The position numbers were made by a program, and so were the translations under genes. 40,569 nt of DNA, taken from NCBI GenBank assembly GCA_945878825.1, contig CAMDWC010000004.1:1-40569 (forward strand). The letters run 5' to 3'. Position 1 is the stretch's first letter, and the number at the start of each line of letters is the position of its first letter. The notes under the pieces are model-generated. The model was not told where the DNA came from. It saw nothing but the letters and a program-made list of their open reading frames with translations, and made no database searches. Shown piece after piece: positions 1 through 10,276 of this stretch. The DNA comes from Haliscomenobacter hydrossis DSM 1100. Lineage in GTDB: Bacteria; Bacteroidota; Bacteroidia; Chitinophagales; Saprospiraceae.

Positions 1-630
1 ATTGGCGGATTAATGACCTCCTCACCTGATTTCCCTATTCCTGGATTTAAAGAAGATACCGTTTATCTGGAACCAAGCTTTGATAAAGCTGCGGCGCAGG
101 GTTATCAATTGGCAGCGCTGGGCATACAATGTCTTGAAAAAGGGACTGATAATATGACCTTTAGTAAAGCTAAACTGAAAATCAATGCGAAAACGTTAGA
201 ACTTCCACTGAAAAATCCATTGTATCGGTTAGCCGCTTTTATGGGCGTTGTAAAGCGTGGAACAAGTAGCTGGATTAATATCAGGACTGAAATAGCTGCC
301 TGGCAGCTCGGAGACGTACATTTTTTACACTATCCCGGCGAATTATATCCTGAAATATTAAACGGTGGAGTTGAAAAGCCCAAAGGACAAGATTATAATA
401 TGGCCCCCTTTGAAACGCCCCCATTGAGAAGTTATATTTCGTCAAAATATTCCTTCACAATGGGACTCTCAAATGACATGATTGGATACCTTGTTCCGAA
501 GAGTCAATGGGACGAGAAACCACCTTTCACTTATACCTTTAAAGATGCGCCTTATGGAGAAATTAACTCTTTGGGACCTGAAACAGCGCCCATTTTGTAT
601 CGGGCGATGAAGGAATTATTAAAGAAATAA
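1..630 (+). CDS. C-terminal part of a neutral/alkaline ceramidase-like or related secreted protein, truncated by the window start
   Basis: Frame is open from base 1 (IGGLMTSSPDF...). The motif GDVHFLHYPGELYPEI resembles the C-terminal region of ceramidase-like proteins. Confidence 0.45.
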   Translation: MGGLMTSSPDFPIPGFKEDTVYLEPSFDKAAAQGYQLAALGIQCLEKGTDNMTFSKAKLKINAKTLELPLKNPLYRLAAFMGVVKRGTSSWINIRTEIAAWQLGDVHFLHYPGELYPEILNGGVEKPKGQDYNMAPFETPPLRSYISSKYSFTMGLSNDMIGYLVPKSQWDEKPPFTYTFKDAPYGEINSLGPETAPILYRAMKELLKK

Positions 631-642
631 AGGCCAATATCA

Positions 643-2922
643 TTAAGGAATTATCTGAAGTTTAGCAAATTTCAACATTAATCTTCTCTCAGGTTCATCA
701 ATGTCTCTGAAAAGAATGGTGGCTACCCTATTATCTCTTCCACCGTCGATTTTTGTGATTTTTCCCACGCCAAATTTTTGATGCACTACCGTCATACCAG
801 GCGTTAGTGTTTCGGGAGGACTCGCTTTAAAATCTTCGGCATTAAACTTATCGGGCATTTTAATCATTGGCTTTCGGGTATTCGGAGCAAATCCTGTTAC
901 CGTCGAAGTAGTTTGAACAGACCTGTTATTTGACCTCATGGGAGAGGTAGATTCTAAATATTCCCCGGGTAATTCTTCTAAAAATCTGGACATTTCACTA
1001 TACTTCATCTGACCAAACTTATATCTGCTCAGAGAATAAGAGAGCGTCAAAAAAGTTTCTGCCCGGGTGATAGCCACATAAAAGAGTCGTCTTTCTTCAT
1101 CTAAACCCTCTGCTGAATCCATAGACATGTGAGATGGAAAGAGATTTTCTTCCAGACCCGTTACAAAAACAGCTTTAAATTCAAGGCCTTTCGCTGAATG
1201 CACCGACATGAGTGTGACAGTTTCATCACCAGCTTCCTTATCGTCCAAATCTGTGTAAAGGGCGATAGATTGCAAGAAAGAGACCAATGATTTGTCTAAC
1301 TGCCCATCTAACTGATCCGATTCATCTTCATCGACAAAATTCTTAACGGCATCTAACAGCGCATTTACGTTTTCTATCCTTGACACACCTTCGGGCGTAC
1401 TGTCGGCCTTCAATAAGTCAATCAAACCAGATTGTTTAGCGGCCAGGGTAGCTAAATCAAAGGCATTTTCAGTTTCTTTTTTCTCAGAGAAAGAAAGAAT
1501 CATTTCCACTAATTGTTTCAACAATTTTGGTGCCTTCTGATTATTCAAACCCTCTAACTTAACCACTTCCCAAAGTGGAACTTCCTTTTCAGCGGACATT
1601 TGAAGCATTTTTTGAATGCTCGTATCTCCAATACCCCTTCTCGGATAATTTATAATTCTTTTTAAGGCTTCATCATCAGACGGATTAATAATAACCCTCA
1701 GATATGCGATTAAATCTTTGACCTCCTTGCGCTGGTAAAAGGAAAGTCCGCCATATACTCTATATGGAATATTTTCCCGTCGGCAATATTCTTCAAAAAC
1801 CCTTGACTGGGCATTAGTTCTATACAAGATAGCGATATCACTAAAAGAAAGATGGTATCTGTTTCTCAATTCTGTTAAAGTATTGATTACCTGTTTTCCC
1901 TCCTCGCTATCACTTACGGCCCGAACCACTTTAATTTTATGTCCTGCGCCCTTATGCGACCAAATTTTCTTCTGTATTTGTTTCGTATTATGCTGAATAA
2001 GCACGTTTGCTGCCTGCACAATTTCCTCGCTGCTCCGGTAGTTTTGTTCCAACTTAAAAACCTGAATACCGAAAGGTTTAAAATCATTCTCAAAATCAAG
2101 GATATTCTGAATGGTTGCCCCGCGGAAAGAGTAAATACTTTGGGCATCATCGCCCACTACACAAATATTCCTGGTACTACCTTCAAAATGGACTAATTTC
2201 CTGATAATGGCGTATTGCAGGTGGTTGGTATCCTGAAACTCGTCAACCATTACGTATTTGAATTTTTTCCTATATTTGTCTAAGATATTCTCTGGGTTAC
2301 GTTGCAGCAATTCATAGAGACGATAGAGAAGATCATCAAAATCCATGGCACCGGCTCTTTTGCAACGCTCTGTATATTTTCTGTAGAGCGTGGCAATCAT
2401 GGGTCTGCCAGCAGCCTTATCCTGGCTTAAAAACTCGGCATTGGTTTCGTACATCGTGGGAGTAACCAAGGCACTTTTAGCGGCGGAGATGCGATTTCTC
2501 AATTGATTTACCTGATAAGTTTCCTTATCGAGATTTAATTCTTTGATCAGGGCAGAAAGCACATTTTTCGAATCCTCTGTGTCATAAATCGTAAAACTGG
2601 TAGAATAACCGATATGGTGCGCCTCCATCCTCAGGATTCTTGAAAAAAGGGAATGGAAAGTTCCCGCCCAGATACCATTGGCGCTGCTACCTACGACAGA
2701 ATGAATCCTTTCCTGCATTTCCTTCGCCGCCTTATTGGTAAAGGTAAGGCTTAAAATACGGTCTGCGGAAATACCGGATTGAAGGATATGAGCAATTCGA
2801 TAAGTTAAAACCCTTGTTTTCCCAGAGCCAGGTCCGGCAATCACTAAAACAGGTCCATTGAGGGTCGTAACCGCATCTTTCTGCACCGTATTTAATGAAT
2901 TTAAATAATTTTGATTTGACAT
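643..2922 (-). CDS. pcrA: ATP-dependent DNA helicase, UvrD/PcrA family
   Basis: 759 aa with Walker A AGPGSGKT, DEFQDTN, QNYRS, VTLMSVHSAKGLEF and FYVAITRA motifs of SF1A helicases; C-terminal PcrA-like tail. Confidence 0.95.
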   Translation of the reverse strand: MSNQNYLNSLNTVQKDAVTTLNGPVLVIAGPGSGKTRVLTYRIAHILQSGISADRILSLTFTNKAAKEMQERIHSVVGSSANGIWAGTFHSLFSRILRMEAHHIGYSTSFTIYDTEDSKNVLSALIKELNLDKETYQVNQLRNRISAAKSALVTPTMYETNAEFLSQDKAAGRPMIATLYRKYTERCKRAGAMDFDDLLYRLYELLQRNPENILDKYRKKFKYVMVDEFQDTNHLQYAIIRKLVHFEGSTRNICVVGDDAQSIYSFRGATIQNILDFENDFKPFGIQVFKLEQNYRSSEEIVQAANVLIQHNTKQIQKKIWSHKGAGHKIKVVRAVSDSEEGKQVINTLTELRNRYHLSFSDIAILYRTNAQSRVFEEYCRRENIPYRVYGGLSFYQRKEVKDLIAYLRVIINPSDDEALKRIINYPRRGIGDTSIQKMLQMSAEKEVPLWEVVKLEGLNNQKAPKLLKQLVEMILSFSEKKETENAFDLATLAAKQSGLIDLLKADSTPEGVSRIENVNALLDAVKNFVDEDESDQLDGQLDKSLVSFLQSIALYTDLDDKEAGDETVTLMSVHSAKGLEFKAVFVTGLEENLFPSHMSMDSAEGLDEERRLFYVAITRAETFLTLSYSLSRYKFGQMKYSEMSRFLEELPGEYLESTSPMRSNNRSVQTTSTVTGFAPNTRKPMIKMPDKFNAEDFKASPPETLTPGMTVVHQKFGVGKITKIDGGRDNRVATILFRDIDEPERRLMLKFAKLQIIP

Positions 2923-2930
2923 TTATTTTT

Positions 2931-3290
2931 TTATACTTCGTCCGACAGATGATTATTTTCCAGGGCTTCCCAATATTCTACCGCTCTTCTTGTGTGGGGA
3001 ATGCAGATGGATCCACCCACCAGATTGGCTATGGAAAAGACCTCGAAGAGTTCCTCTTTGGTTACGCCCAGCTCATAACAAGTACCCAGATGGTACTTTA
3101 TGCAATCGTCGCAACGAAGAACCATCGAGGAAATTAATCCCAGTAATTCCTTTGTTTTGGTGTCCAGGGCTCCCGCCTGATAAGCTTGATTATCGAGACT
3201 CCAAAAACGTTTAATAACCTTATTATCAACCGATAATATTTTATCGTTCATTAACGACCTATAATCGTTAAAATCATCAACTACAGACAT
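2931..3290 (-). CDS. Carboxymuconolactone decarboxylase / AhpD-like family protein
   Basis: 119 aa with the RCDDCIKYHLGTCYELGVTKEEL signature (CxxC...H). Confidence 0.85.
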   Translation of the reverse strand: MSVVDDFNDYRSLMNDKILSVDNKVIKRFWSLDNQAYQAGALDTKTKELLGLISSMVLRCDDCIKYHLGTCYELGVTKEELFEVFSIANLVGGSICIPHTRRAVEYWEALENNHLSDEV

Positions 3291-3392
3291 TTTTTATTTA
3301 TTTAGGGTGTAAATATAAATGAATAAGGGTTCAATTATCGGGTAATTCTTCCAACTAAATAATTATTTGCTTGTTAAAAAAATCAAAACAAG

Positions 3393-3857
3393 ATGAAAAT
3401 AAAGAAAAAGCAATGGGAATTAATTCTGCCCGTAAAATTAGAGGAACTTTGGGATTTCTTCTCTGTTCCCGATAATTTAAATAAAATGACGCCTGAAAAT
3501 GCAGGTTTCAGAATGATTTCGTCATTGAATGGACAAAAAATATTTCCGGGCATGTTGATTGAACATGAGGTTCGCCCCATTTTAGGCATTCCTTTGTATT
3601 GGGTTACAGAAATTATTTATGTTGAGAAACCTCACACCTTTATTGACATACAATTAATAGGTCCCTATGCCCTTTGGCACCATCAACATACATTTATAGC
3701 CCATGAGAAGGGTGTTTTGATGACTGATACGCTACATTATCGTGTTGGACTAGGTTTATTGGGTACTCTGGCAAATAGTCTTTTTGTGGAAAAAAAAATA
3801 GAAGAGATATTCGATTTCCGGCGGGATGCTGCAGTGAAGCTATTTGGAAAGGCCTGA
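3393..3857 (+). CDS. SRPBCC (START-like) family ligand-binding protein
   Basis: 154 aa; pattern of polyketide-cyclase/SRPBCC proteins (LPVKLEELWDFFSVPDNLNKMTPE...FRRDAAVKLFG). Confidence 0.8.
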   Translation: MKIKKKQWELILPVKLEELWDFFSVPDNLNKMTPENAGFRMISSLNGQKIFPGMLIEHEVRPILGIPLYWVTEIIYVEKPHTFIDIQLIGPYALWHHQHTFIAHEKGVLMTDTLHYRVGLGLLGTLANSLFVEKKIEEIFDFRRDAAVKLFGKA

Positions 3858-3918
3858 ATAGGACAAATATTATAGCAGAACATTAATTTATTGTATTTTA
3901 GATGAAAATTCTACTAAA

Positions 3919-6669
3919 ATGATGCGACCATTTCTTTTTTTCCTACTGTATGTAGGTTTGTTACATCCTGTTTCAGGACAGAAAAAACAATTAGAACACA
4001 GCGATTTTGCCCATTGGAAAACATTGGGTAATACCGTTATTTCTGCCGACGGAAAATGGGTTTCCTATAATTTAACGCCAGGAGAAGGAGATGAAACGTT
4101 GATTATTCACCAAACGGAGAGTGGTGAAAATTTCGTTTTCCCCAGAGGTTCCCGCGCTTCTTTTACGGCGAACAATTCTCATGCTGCTTTCTTAGTCAAA
4201 GTACCAAAGTTAACCCTTGATTCTTTGCGTCGTAAGAAAGTTAAGTCCGAAGATTTGCCTAAAGATACGCTCTTCCTTTTTCAAACGGCCACTGGAAACG
4301 TAACAAAAATACCTAAAGTAAGAAGATTTGCTGTGCCAGAAAAATGGAGTGGATGGATTGCCTACCATAAGGAAATTGAAAAATCAGAGGGGAAGAAAAA
4401 GAAAGAAGGTATTCAAACAGGTACGCAATTTGTCATTCAATCGACTACTGATACTTTTTCTTTTACTATGCCATTCGCCAAAACTTTTCAGGTAGCTGAA
4501 GAAGTGCCTGGTTTGGTTTTACATGCAACGGGGGATGATGAAAATAACCTTCCCGGCATTTATTTTTTTGACGGACTCACCAGGAAATTAAGACCTGTGT
4601 ATAGAGGAAAAGGAGAATTTGATAATTTAGCTATTGATCGCAAAGCAAAACAAATTGCCTTTGTTTTGGACACGGGAAGTGTTAAGACAGAGCCTAGACC
4701 TATGTCTTTGTATTTTGCTTCCTTACAAATGAGTGATTCGGCCAAAGTTATTTGTAAGCCGAATGATGGTTTTTTACCTCAGAATTATGCGGTAAGTGTC
4801 CATGAAAAATTAAGATTCTCCCGTGACGGATCCAAATTGTTCTTTGGCATGGCACCGCCACTTCCTCAAAAAGATACGAATTTACTGGAAGAAGAGATCG
4901 TTCAAGTGGAAGTTTGGGGAACGGAGGACCCTTACATTTATCCAATGCAGAAGGTGCGTTTGGACCAGGAAAGAAAAAATGCGTTTACCGCGGTATTTAT
5001 TCCGTCCCTTGGCAAAAAAAATATCCTCGCGACCAATGACATCCCAGAAGTAAAAACTAATATTACCGCCAATTCTGATGTGGTGATTGGCTATACAGAA
5101 GACCCGTATTTGAAGAAATTTACCTGGGAAGGCGGGCCTATCGGAAAAGATTTGTTTGCCATTTCAACCCTCACCGGAAAAGCTACCCTCATTGAAAATG
5201 AGGTCCGCACAACGCCTCAACTTTCTCCCGCCGGTAAATATATTTACTGGTTCGACAGTCCCGATTCTACCTGGCGTGCCTATGAAACCGCTACAGGAAA
5301 AAAATATGACCTGTCAGGTAAAAATAAAAATTTATACTTTGATGAACTCAATGATTCTCCCGATTTTCCTTCTCCTTACGGTATAGCTGGATGGACTACT
5401 AATGACGATTACGTACTTCTTTACGATCGGTACGATTGCTGGAAGGTAGATCCGAAAGGAGGTATTTCACCCAATAATCTAACCTCGGGCAGAAAATCAG
5501 GTACCACGCACAGATTAATCCGTGTCGATGCTGACGAAATTGCCATAGACGAAATTAAGCCCTTTCTTTTTCATTTTCATAAAGACGGAAGTCATGAAGA
5601 AGGCTATTTATGGTTTAATTTGCACACAGGAAGTAAAAATATAGTTCAGGAAGGCCCTTTTACATTTACACAGCAGGTTAAAAAAGCAGCTAAAGCGGAA
5701 AAATGGCTTTTCACAAAAGAGGATTTTAATACTTTTCCCAATCTGATTCTTAGCGCAGACTTTAAAACAACAAAAGTTATTTCTAATGCCAATCCTCAAC
5801 AAGCTGACTATAAGTGGGGAAGCATGGAGTTGGTTCAATGGACTTCCCTCGATGGCACCCTTTTGCATGGATTATTAGCAAAACCAGACAACTTCGATCC
5901 TACTAAAAAGTATCCGATGATTGTTAATTTTTATGAGCGCAGCTCCGATGGCTTATACGGGCACAAATTGCCTGTTGCCGGAAGAAGTCAGATCAATTAT
6001 ACGTTTTATACTAGTAGGGGTTACCTCGTTTTCAATCCTGATATACCTTATAAAATAGGCTATCCCGGGGAAAGTGCTCTACAAGCCGTAGTATCCGGAA
6101 CCACCGCATTGATAGATAAAGGATTTGTCGATAAAAATAATATCGGCATACAGGGACATAGCTGGGGAGGTTACCAAATAGCCTATATTTTAACCCGTAC
6201 AAATCTTTTTAAATGTGCCGAATCGGGTGCACCGGTGGTCAATATGTTTTCTGCTTACGGAGGCATTCGCTGGGAATCGGGAATGAGTAGAATGTTCCAA
6301 TATGAGCATACGCAATCGAGAATTGGCGGAACATTGTGGGAAAAACCAATGCAATTTTTTGAAAATTCACCCTTGTTCTTCTTAGATAGAATAAATACGC
6401 CTGTTCTAATACTTCACAACGACGCAGATGGTGCCGTTCCATGGTATCAAGGCATTGAATTTTATATGGGCATGCGCCGCCTCGGCAAGCCTGCCTGGAT
6501 GTTGAACTATAATGGGGAACCTCACTGGCCGGTAAAACTGGAAAATCGTAAAGATTTTCAAATAAGGATGCAGCAGTTTTTTGATCATTATCTACTCGAT
6601 AAACCACTGCCTCAATGGATGGCAAAAGGCGTTCCTGCCATAGAAAAAGGAATAAATAAAGGGTACTAA
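3919..6669 (+). CDS. S9 family peptidase (prolyl oligopeptidase-like), secreted
   Basis: 916 aa; N-terminal signal peptide; beta-propeller-like region; catalytic GHSWGGY, late Asp (HNDADGAVPW) and His (NGEPHWP). Confidence 0.9.
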   Translation: MMRPFLFFLLYVGLLHPVSGQKKQLEHSDFAHWKTLGNTVISADGKWVSYNLTPGEGDETLIIHQTESGENFVFPRGSRASFTANNSHAAFLVKVPKLTLDSLRRKKVKSEDLPKDTLFLFQTATGNVTKIPKVRRFAVPEKWSGWIAYHKEIEKSEGKKKKEGIQTGTQFVIQSTTDTFSFTMPFAKTFQVAEEVPGLVLHATGDDENNLPGIYFFDGLTRKLRPVYRGKGEFDNLAIDRKAKQIAFVLDTGSVKTEPRPMSLYFASLQMSDSAKVICKPNDGFLPQNYAVSVHEKLRFSRDGSKLFFGMAPPLPQKDTNLLEEEIVQVEVWGTEDPYIYPMQKVRLDQERKNAFTAVFIPSLGKKNILATNDIPEVKTNITANSDVVIGYTEDPYLKKFTWEGGPIGKDLFAISTLTGKATLIENEVRTTPQLSPAGKYIYWFDSPDSTWRAYETATGKKYDLSGKNKNLYFDELNDSPDFPSPYGIAGWTTNDDYVLLYDRYDCWKVDPKGGISPNNLTSGRKSGTTHRLIRVDADEIAIDEIKPFLFHFHKDGSHEEGYLWFNLHTGSKNIVQEGPFTFTQQVKKAAKAEKWLFTKEDFNTFPNLILSADFKTTKVISNANPQQADYKWGSMELVQWTSLDGTLLHGLLAKPDNFDPTKKYPMIVNFYERSSDGLYGHKLPVAGRSQINYTFYTSRGYLVFNPDIPYKIGYPGESALQAVVSGTTALIDKGFVDKNNIGIQGHSWGGYQIAYILTRTNLFKCAESGAPVVNMFSAYGGIRWESGMSRMFQYEHTQSRIGGTLWEKPMQFFENSPLFFLDRINTPVLILHNDADGAVPWYQGIEFYMGMRRLGKPAWMLNYNGEPHWPVKLENRKDFQIRMQQFFDHYLLDKPLPQWMAKGVPAIEKGINKGY

Positions 6670-6681
6670 ATTCTATGCTTA

Positions 6682-6733
6682 AAAAACACCTGCACAAGAA
6701 TGTTGTCAACCTTGTGCAGGTGTTTTTATTTTT
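6682..6733 (+). terminator. Strong intrinsic-terminator-like hairpin after the S9 peptidase gene
   Basis: Perfect 17-bp stem aaaaacacctgcacaag / cttgtgcaggtgttttt with a 12-nt loop, followed by a T-rich tail. Confidence 0.85.
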
Positions 6734-7121
6734 ATGAATAATTTTAGCCCTAATATTACGTTTGTTTATTAATTCATTTCATTAGGTAAGTATTTGGAGT
6801 ATAAAAAAAACAGCATAGCTATTTTTTTAAACACCTCATTAAAAGCATATTTAAAATACATTTTTATTATATATCAAAAACATATTATACATATAACACT
6901 AATTTTCAACATTATAAAATAAAAATCAAATTTTTTAACAAAATAATACATTAAAAATACTTTGAATATATTTCCATAAATCCTATGATTTTTCGCATCT
7001 TATTATTTTCTTTGTTCTAGGAAGACAGATGAAAATTATTGTTAAATCTTAAATATTTGATAATCAATATTTTGTTCTATTCCTTGTTTGATTACCTCTA
7101 TTATGACACTTGGAGAACACT

Positions 7122-7442
7122 ATGGAAAACACACTAAACAAGCGTGCGCTGTCAAAGGCGACGAAACTGCTTGAGGCATTATACCTCCCAGGAAGCAGAA
7201 AACTTATTAAAATAATGGAATCTCACGAATCCATTGAAAGTATTGACTTATTAATTCAAACAGGATGGCAAGAAGAAAAGCTATCTAAACATTTGAATTT
7301 ACTCCGTCAAGTAGAAGCAATTAACATGACTTTCCTTAGCGAAGGAAAAGCCAGCTATGAGCTGAATCATGAAAAAATATTAATTGTTTGCAAAACAGCT
7401 AAAGTACTCAGTAAATCTGTTGTGCGCAATGTAGTACTCTAA
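7122..7442 (+). CDS. Small winged-helix (ArsR-like) DNA-binding protein
   Basis: ~106 aa from ATG 7122; the track's TTG start at 7110 is probably too early. Helix pattern SIDLLIQTGWQEEKLSKHLNLLRQVEAINMTFLSEGKASYELN is wHTH-like. Confidence 0.65.
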   Translation: MENTLNKRALSKATKLLEALYLPGSRKLIKIMESHESIESIDLLIQTGWQEEKLSKHLNLLRQVEAINMTFLSEGKASYELNHEKILIVCKTAKVLSKSVVRNVVL

Positions 7443-7453
7443 TTTTTTTTATC

Positions 7454-7506
7454 ACCGCAGTTTGCAAACTCAGGAAATTTTATATTTCCTGAAAGCAAGC
7501 TGCGGT
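7454..7506. other. Composite stem-loop at the junction of convergent genes
   Basis: Outer stem accgcagtttgc / gcaagctgcggt (12 bp, one G-T wobble) and inner stem tcaggaaat / atttcctga around a 5-nt loop. Confidence 0.7.
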
Positions 7507-8580
7507 TATATCGGGTGAACAACCGATACCTATCTCCTCCCCTACAATGACCTGTTTTTCTGCCGTATAATAAATACCCCCATTTATTGGGTCTTCACTT
7601 AGCATAAACGGACTATCCATATCGAAGTTTACCACTGCTTCGTGTGCCAGAGCAAAATGCGCCAATGCGGTGATGCCCAATCTACTCTCAGAAAAACAAC
7701 CTACCTGACATTTCATTCCTGCTGTTTGGGCAAAAAGCGCGGACAGTTGTGCTGAACGTATGCCCCCTGCCTTTGATATTTTTATGTTAAAGCCGCTGCA
7801 AGCATTTTCACGAATAAGCGTCAGCGCGTCAGAAGGATCAAACAAACTTTCATCAGCCATTATGGGTATTGTACTGTGTTTATGCAGAAAAGCCATAGCT
7901 TCAAAATCTCTTGCCTGAACTGGTTGTTCGCAATATTCAACATTATAAGGAATAATGTCAGACAGTATTTTCAAAGCGGTAGAAGTATCCCAACCTTGAT
8001 TTGCGTCTATGCGAAGAGGAATAGCCTCACCTACAGCTTCTCTGACCAATTTAACCCTTTGTACATCATCTTTAAGCTGCGTTCCCAGTTTTATTTTTAT
8101 GGCTGGAAAAGCATCATCAACATATTTTCTTGCCTCCAAAGCCATATTTTCCGGACTATCAATGCCCACAGTCATGTCAGTAAACATCTTTTTTGTATTG
8201 TTACCGCCCAGATAGGCATAGAGAGGCAATCCTGCTATTTGTGCTGACAAATCATAAAACGCCATATCAAAGGCACTTTTAATACCATTTTGCCCGACTA
8301 CCGTATTGCTTAAAGCCTTTTGCCGTGTCAATATATCCCACGGATTAATACCAAGAAGTGCCGGCGCTATTTGTTGAGCATAATGTAAACAGGACGCCTG
8401 CGTTTCATTATGTATTTTCTCATAAGGACTAATTTCACCATAGCCCAAAAAGCCAGAGTGTGTTTCCATGACAATAAGCACATTTTTAGCCACCGTTATC
8501 GTTTCAAGGGAAATAACGAATGGATATTTTAAAGGAATATCCATTTTAAAAATGCGGATATGCTTAATACTATGGTTCAT
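7480..8580 (-). CDS. Dipeptide epimerase / enolase-superfamily (mandelate racemase-muconate lactonizing) enzyme
   Basis: 366 aa; KIKLG motif, metal ligands RIDANQGW, EYCEQPV, MADESL, late KISKAGG. Confidence 0.9.
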   Translation of the reverse strand: MNHSIKHIRIFKMDIPLKYPFVISLETITVAKNVLIVMETHSGFLGYGEISPYEKIHNETQASCLHYAQQIAPALLGINPWDILTRQKALSNTVVGQNGIKSAFDMAFYDLSAQIAGLPLYAYLGGNNTKKMFTDMTVGIDSPENMALEARKYVDDAFPAIKIKLGTQLKDDVQRVKLVREAVGEAIPLRIDANQGWDTSTALKILSDIIPYNVEYCEQPVQARDFEAMAFLHKHSTIPIMADESLFDPSDALTLIRENACSGFNIKISKAGGIRSAQLSALFAQTAGMKCQVGCFSESRLGITALAHFALAHEAVVNFDMDSPFMLSEDPINGGIYYTAEKQVIVGEEIGIGCSPDITAACFQEI

Positions 8581-8691
8581 AAAAAGAACTTTGAAGATTA
8601 TTTTGAAAATTTAGTTCAAGGTATGTTAAAACCTACAATAAATCCATTTCAAATTTTGTTAAATTTACATTTTCAACATAAAAAAAAATCT

Positions 8692-9609
8692 ATGTCAGTT
8701 AGGGTGGAAGGTCTCACCAAAATATATGGGGAACAAAAAGCCATCGACAAGCTCAGTTTTCAAGTTGAAAAAGGTCAGATTCTTGGCTTTTTGGGTCCAA
8801 ATGGTGCTGGAAAAAGTACTACCATGAAAATACTGACGGGCTACTTACCGCCAACCGAAGGCTCAGTAGAAATTGGTGGTTTTGATGTGCAGGCGAATCC
8901 TAAAGAAATAAGAAGATTGATTGGGTACCTGCCAGAAAATAATCCCTTGTATGGCGATTTATATATTAAGGAATATCTTCACTTTGTTGCTGGCTTTTAT
9001 CCTATAAAAAATCCCTCCGCCAGAGTGTCCGAGGTCATTGATCTTATTGGACTTACCCCTGAAAAACATAAAAAAATAGGCGCTTTGTCCAAAGGTTATA
9101 AACAAAGGGTTGGACTGGCTCAAGCCATTATTCACGATCCTCAGGTATTGATACTGGATGAACCCACGACAGGCCTGGACCCCAATCAATTAGTGGAGAT
9201 CCGATCTCTGATAAAAGCATTGGGCAAGGAAAAAACATTGATTTTTTCTACCCACATCATGCAGGAGGTTACCGCCTTATGCGACCGTGTTCTCATTATA
9301 AAGGACGGTAAAATGCAGGCGAATGATACCTTGCAAAATTTACAGTCCACCTTCCAAGGCGAATGGGTTACTACGGTAACGTTCCAGGGTCTCTTTACCT
9401 TAGAGCATTTTAAAAAAATAAAGGACGTTCAGCGTATTCGTCAAATACATCCTGATGTTATTCAGGTGATTACCGCGCCAGGCATTGATGTAAGGCCCTT
9501 AATATTTAAGCAAGCTGTTAAAGACGACAATATCATCATTGGTATGCAACAAGACCGACGCAGTGTAGAGGAAATATTTCAAAAACTAACAGGATCTGAC
9601 ATTCAATGA
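8692..9609 (+). CDS. gldA: Gliding motility-associated ABC transporter ATP-binding subunit GldA
   Basis: Likely ATG at 8692 (MSVRVEGLTKIYGEQKAI). Walker A GPNGAGKST, signature LSKGYKQRVGLAQAI, Walker B VLILDEP; followed by gldF and gldG. Confidence 0.9.
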   Translation: MSVRVEGLTKIYGEQKAIDKLSFQVEKGQILGFLGPNGAGKSTTMKILTGYLPPTEGSVEIGGFDVQANPKEIRRLIGYLPENNPLYGDLYIKEYLHFVAGFYPIKNPSARVSEVIDLIGLTPEKHKKIGALSKGYKQRVGLAQAIIHDPQVLILDEPTTGLDPNQLVEIRSLIKALGKEKTLIFSTHIMQEVTALCDRVLIIKDGKMQANDTLQNLQSTFQGEWVTTVTFQGLFTLEHFKKIKDVQRIRQIHPDVIQVITAPGIDVRPLIFKQAVKDDNIIIGMQQDRRSVEEIFQKLTGSDIQ

Positions 9610-10265
9610 AAAAAATAATCCTTTTTCTGGCTCTTTGTTTTGCTTATACTTTTTCTTTTGGCCAACGCGCGCTAAATCAGGAGTTAAAGTTAGTGGACGG
9701 TCTATACCTGAATATTAATGAGTTCAAAAAAGATGCCCCTTCCCGTTTATGGAAAGAGTATGAGGTTATCTGGACTTATAACACGAAGCTTAAATGTTAC
9801 CAAGTTGAAAATATATATAAAAAAGGTAAACCTTCAACGGGTATTCAAGACTCTGTCTGGGGATTTACCCTAAAAGGCATTCCATATATTAGAATTTCTA
9901 AGGACAGTTCTGGCAGGCCCTTAACTTTGTTTGCGGAACTCACGGTAAGAGGACTGATAAATATTTTTTCTTATGAAAAGGAGAATCAGGAATTGTTTCC
10001 TATGAAAGCATATAATCCATTAACTGGGACGGTATTTAGAAAAGGCGTTGTAAAAAGAAATATCACGACTTTGGAAAGGCGGATTTTCCATTTGAAGGAC
10101 GACCTTATTATGCCCTACGACAAGGATATTCTGGAGCAATGGATGGAAAAAGACAAAGAGATTTTACGGGCGCTCCTCTTCGCTTCGGAGGAAGAATATG
10201 AAGAAAAATTGACTCGCGCGCTTATTGTCTTCAATGGCCGTTACCCTTTTATCATTCAAAAATAA
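9606..10265 (+). CDS. Uncharacterised secreted protein encoded within the gld operon
   Basis: 219 aa with signal peptide MKKIILFLALCFAYTFSFGQ. Its ATG overlaps the gldA stop (ATGA). Confidence 0.75.
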   Translation: MKKIILFLALCFAYTFSFGQRALNQELKLVDGLYLNINEFKKDAPSRLWKEYEVIWTYNTKLKCYQVENIYKKGKPSTGIQDSVWGFTLKGIPYIRISKDSSGRPLTLFAELTVRGLINIFSYEKENQELFPMKAYNPLTGTVFRKGVVKRNITTLERRIFHLKDDLIMPYDKDILEQWMEKDKEILRALLFASEEEYEEKLTRALIVFNGRYPFIIQK

Positions 10266-10276
10266 TAGGCAAATTC

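Noticed and set aside
6239-6709. 156-aa minus-strand ORF opposite the S9 peptidase
   Set aside because: Antisense to a well-supported gene and across its terminator hairpin; no recognisable domain.
7876-8247. 123-aa plus-strand ORF opposite the dipeptide epimerase
   Set aside because: Antisense shadow ORF with low-complexity composition and no family motif.
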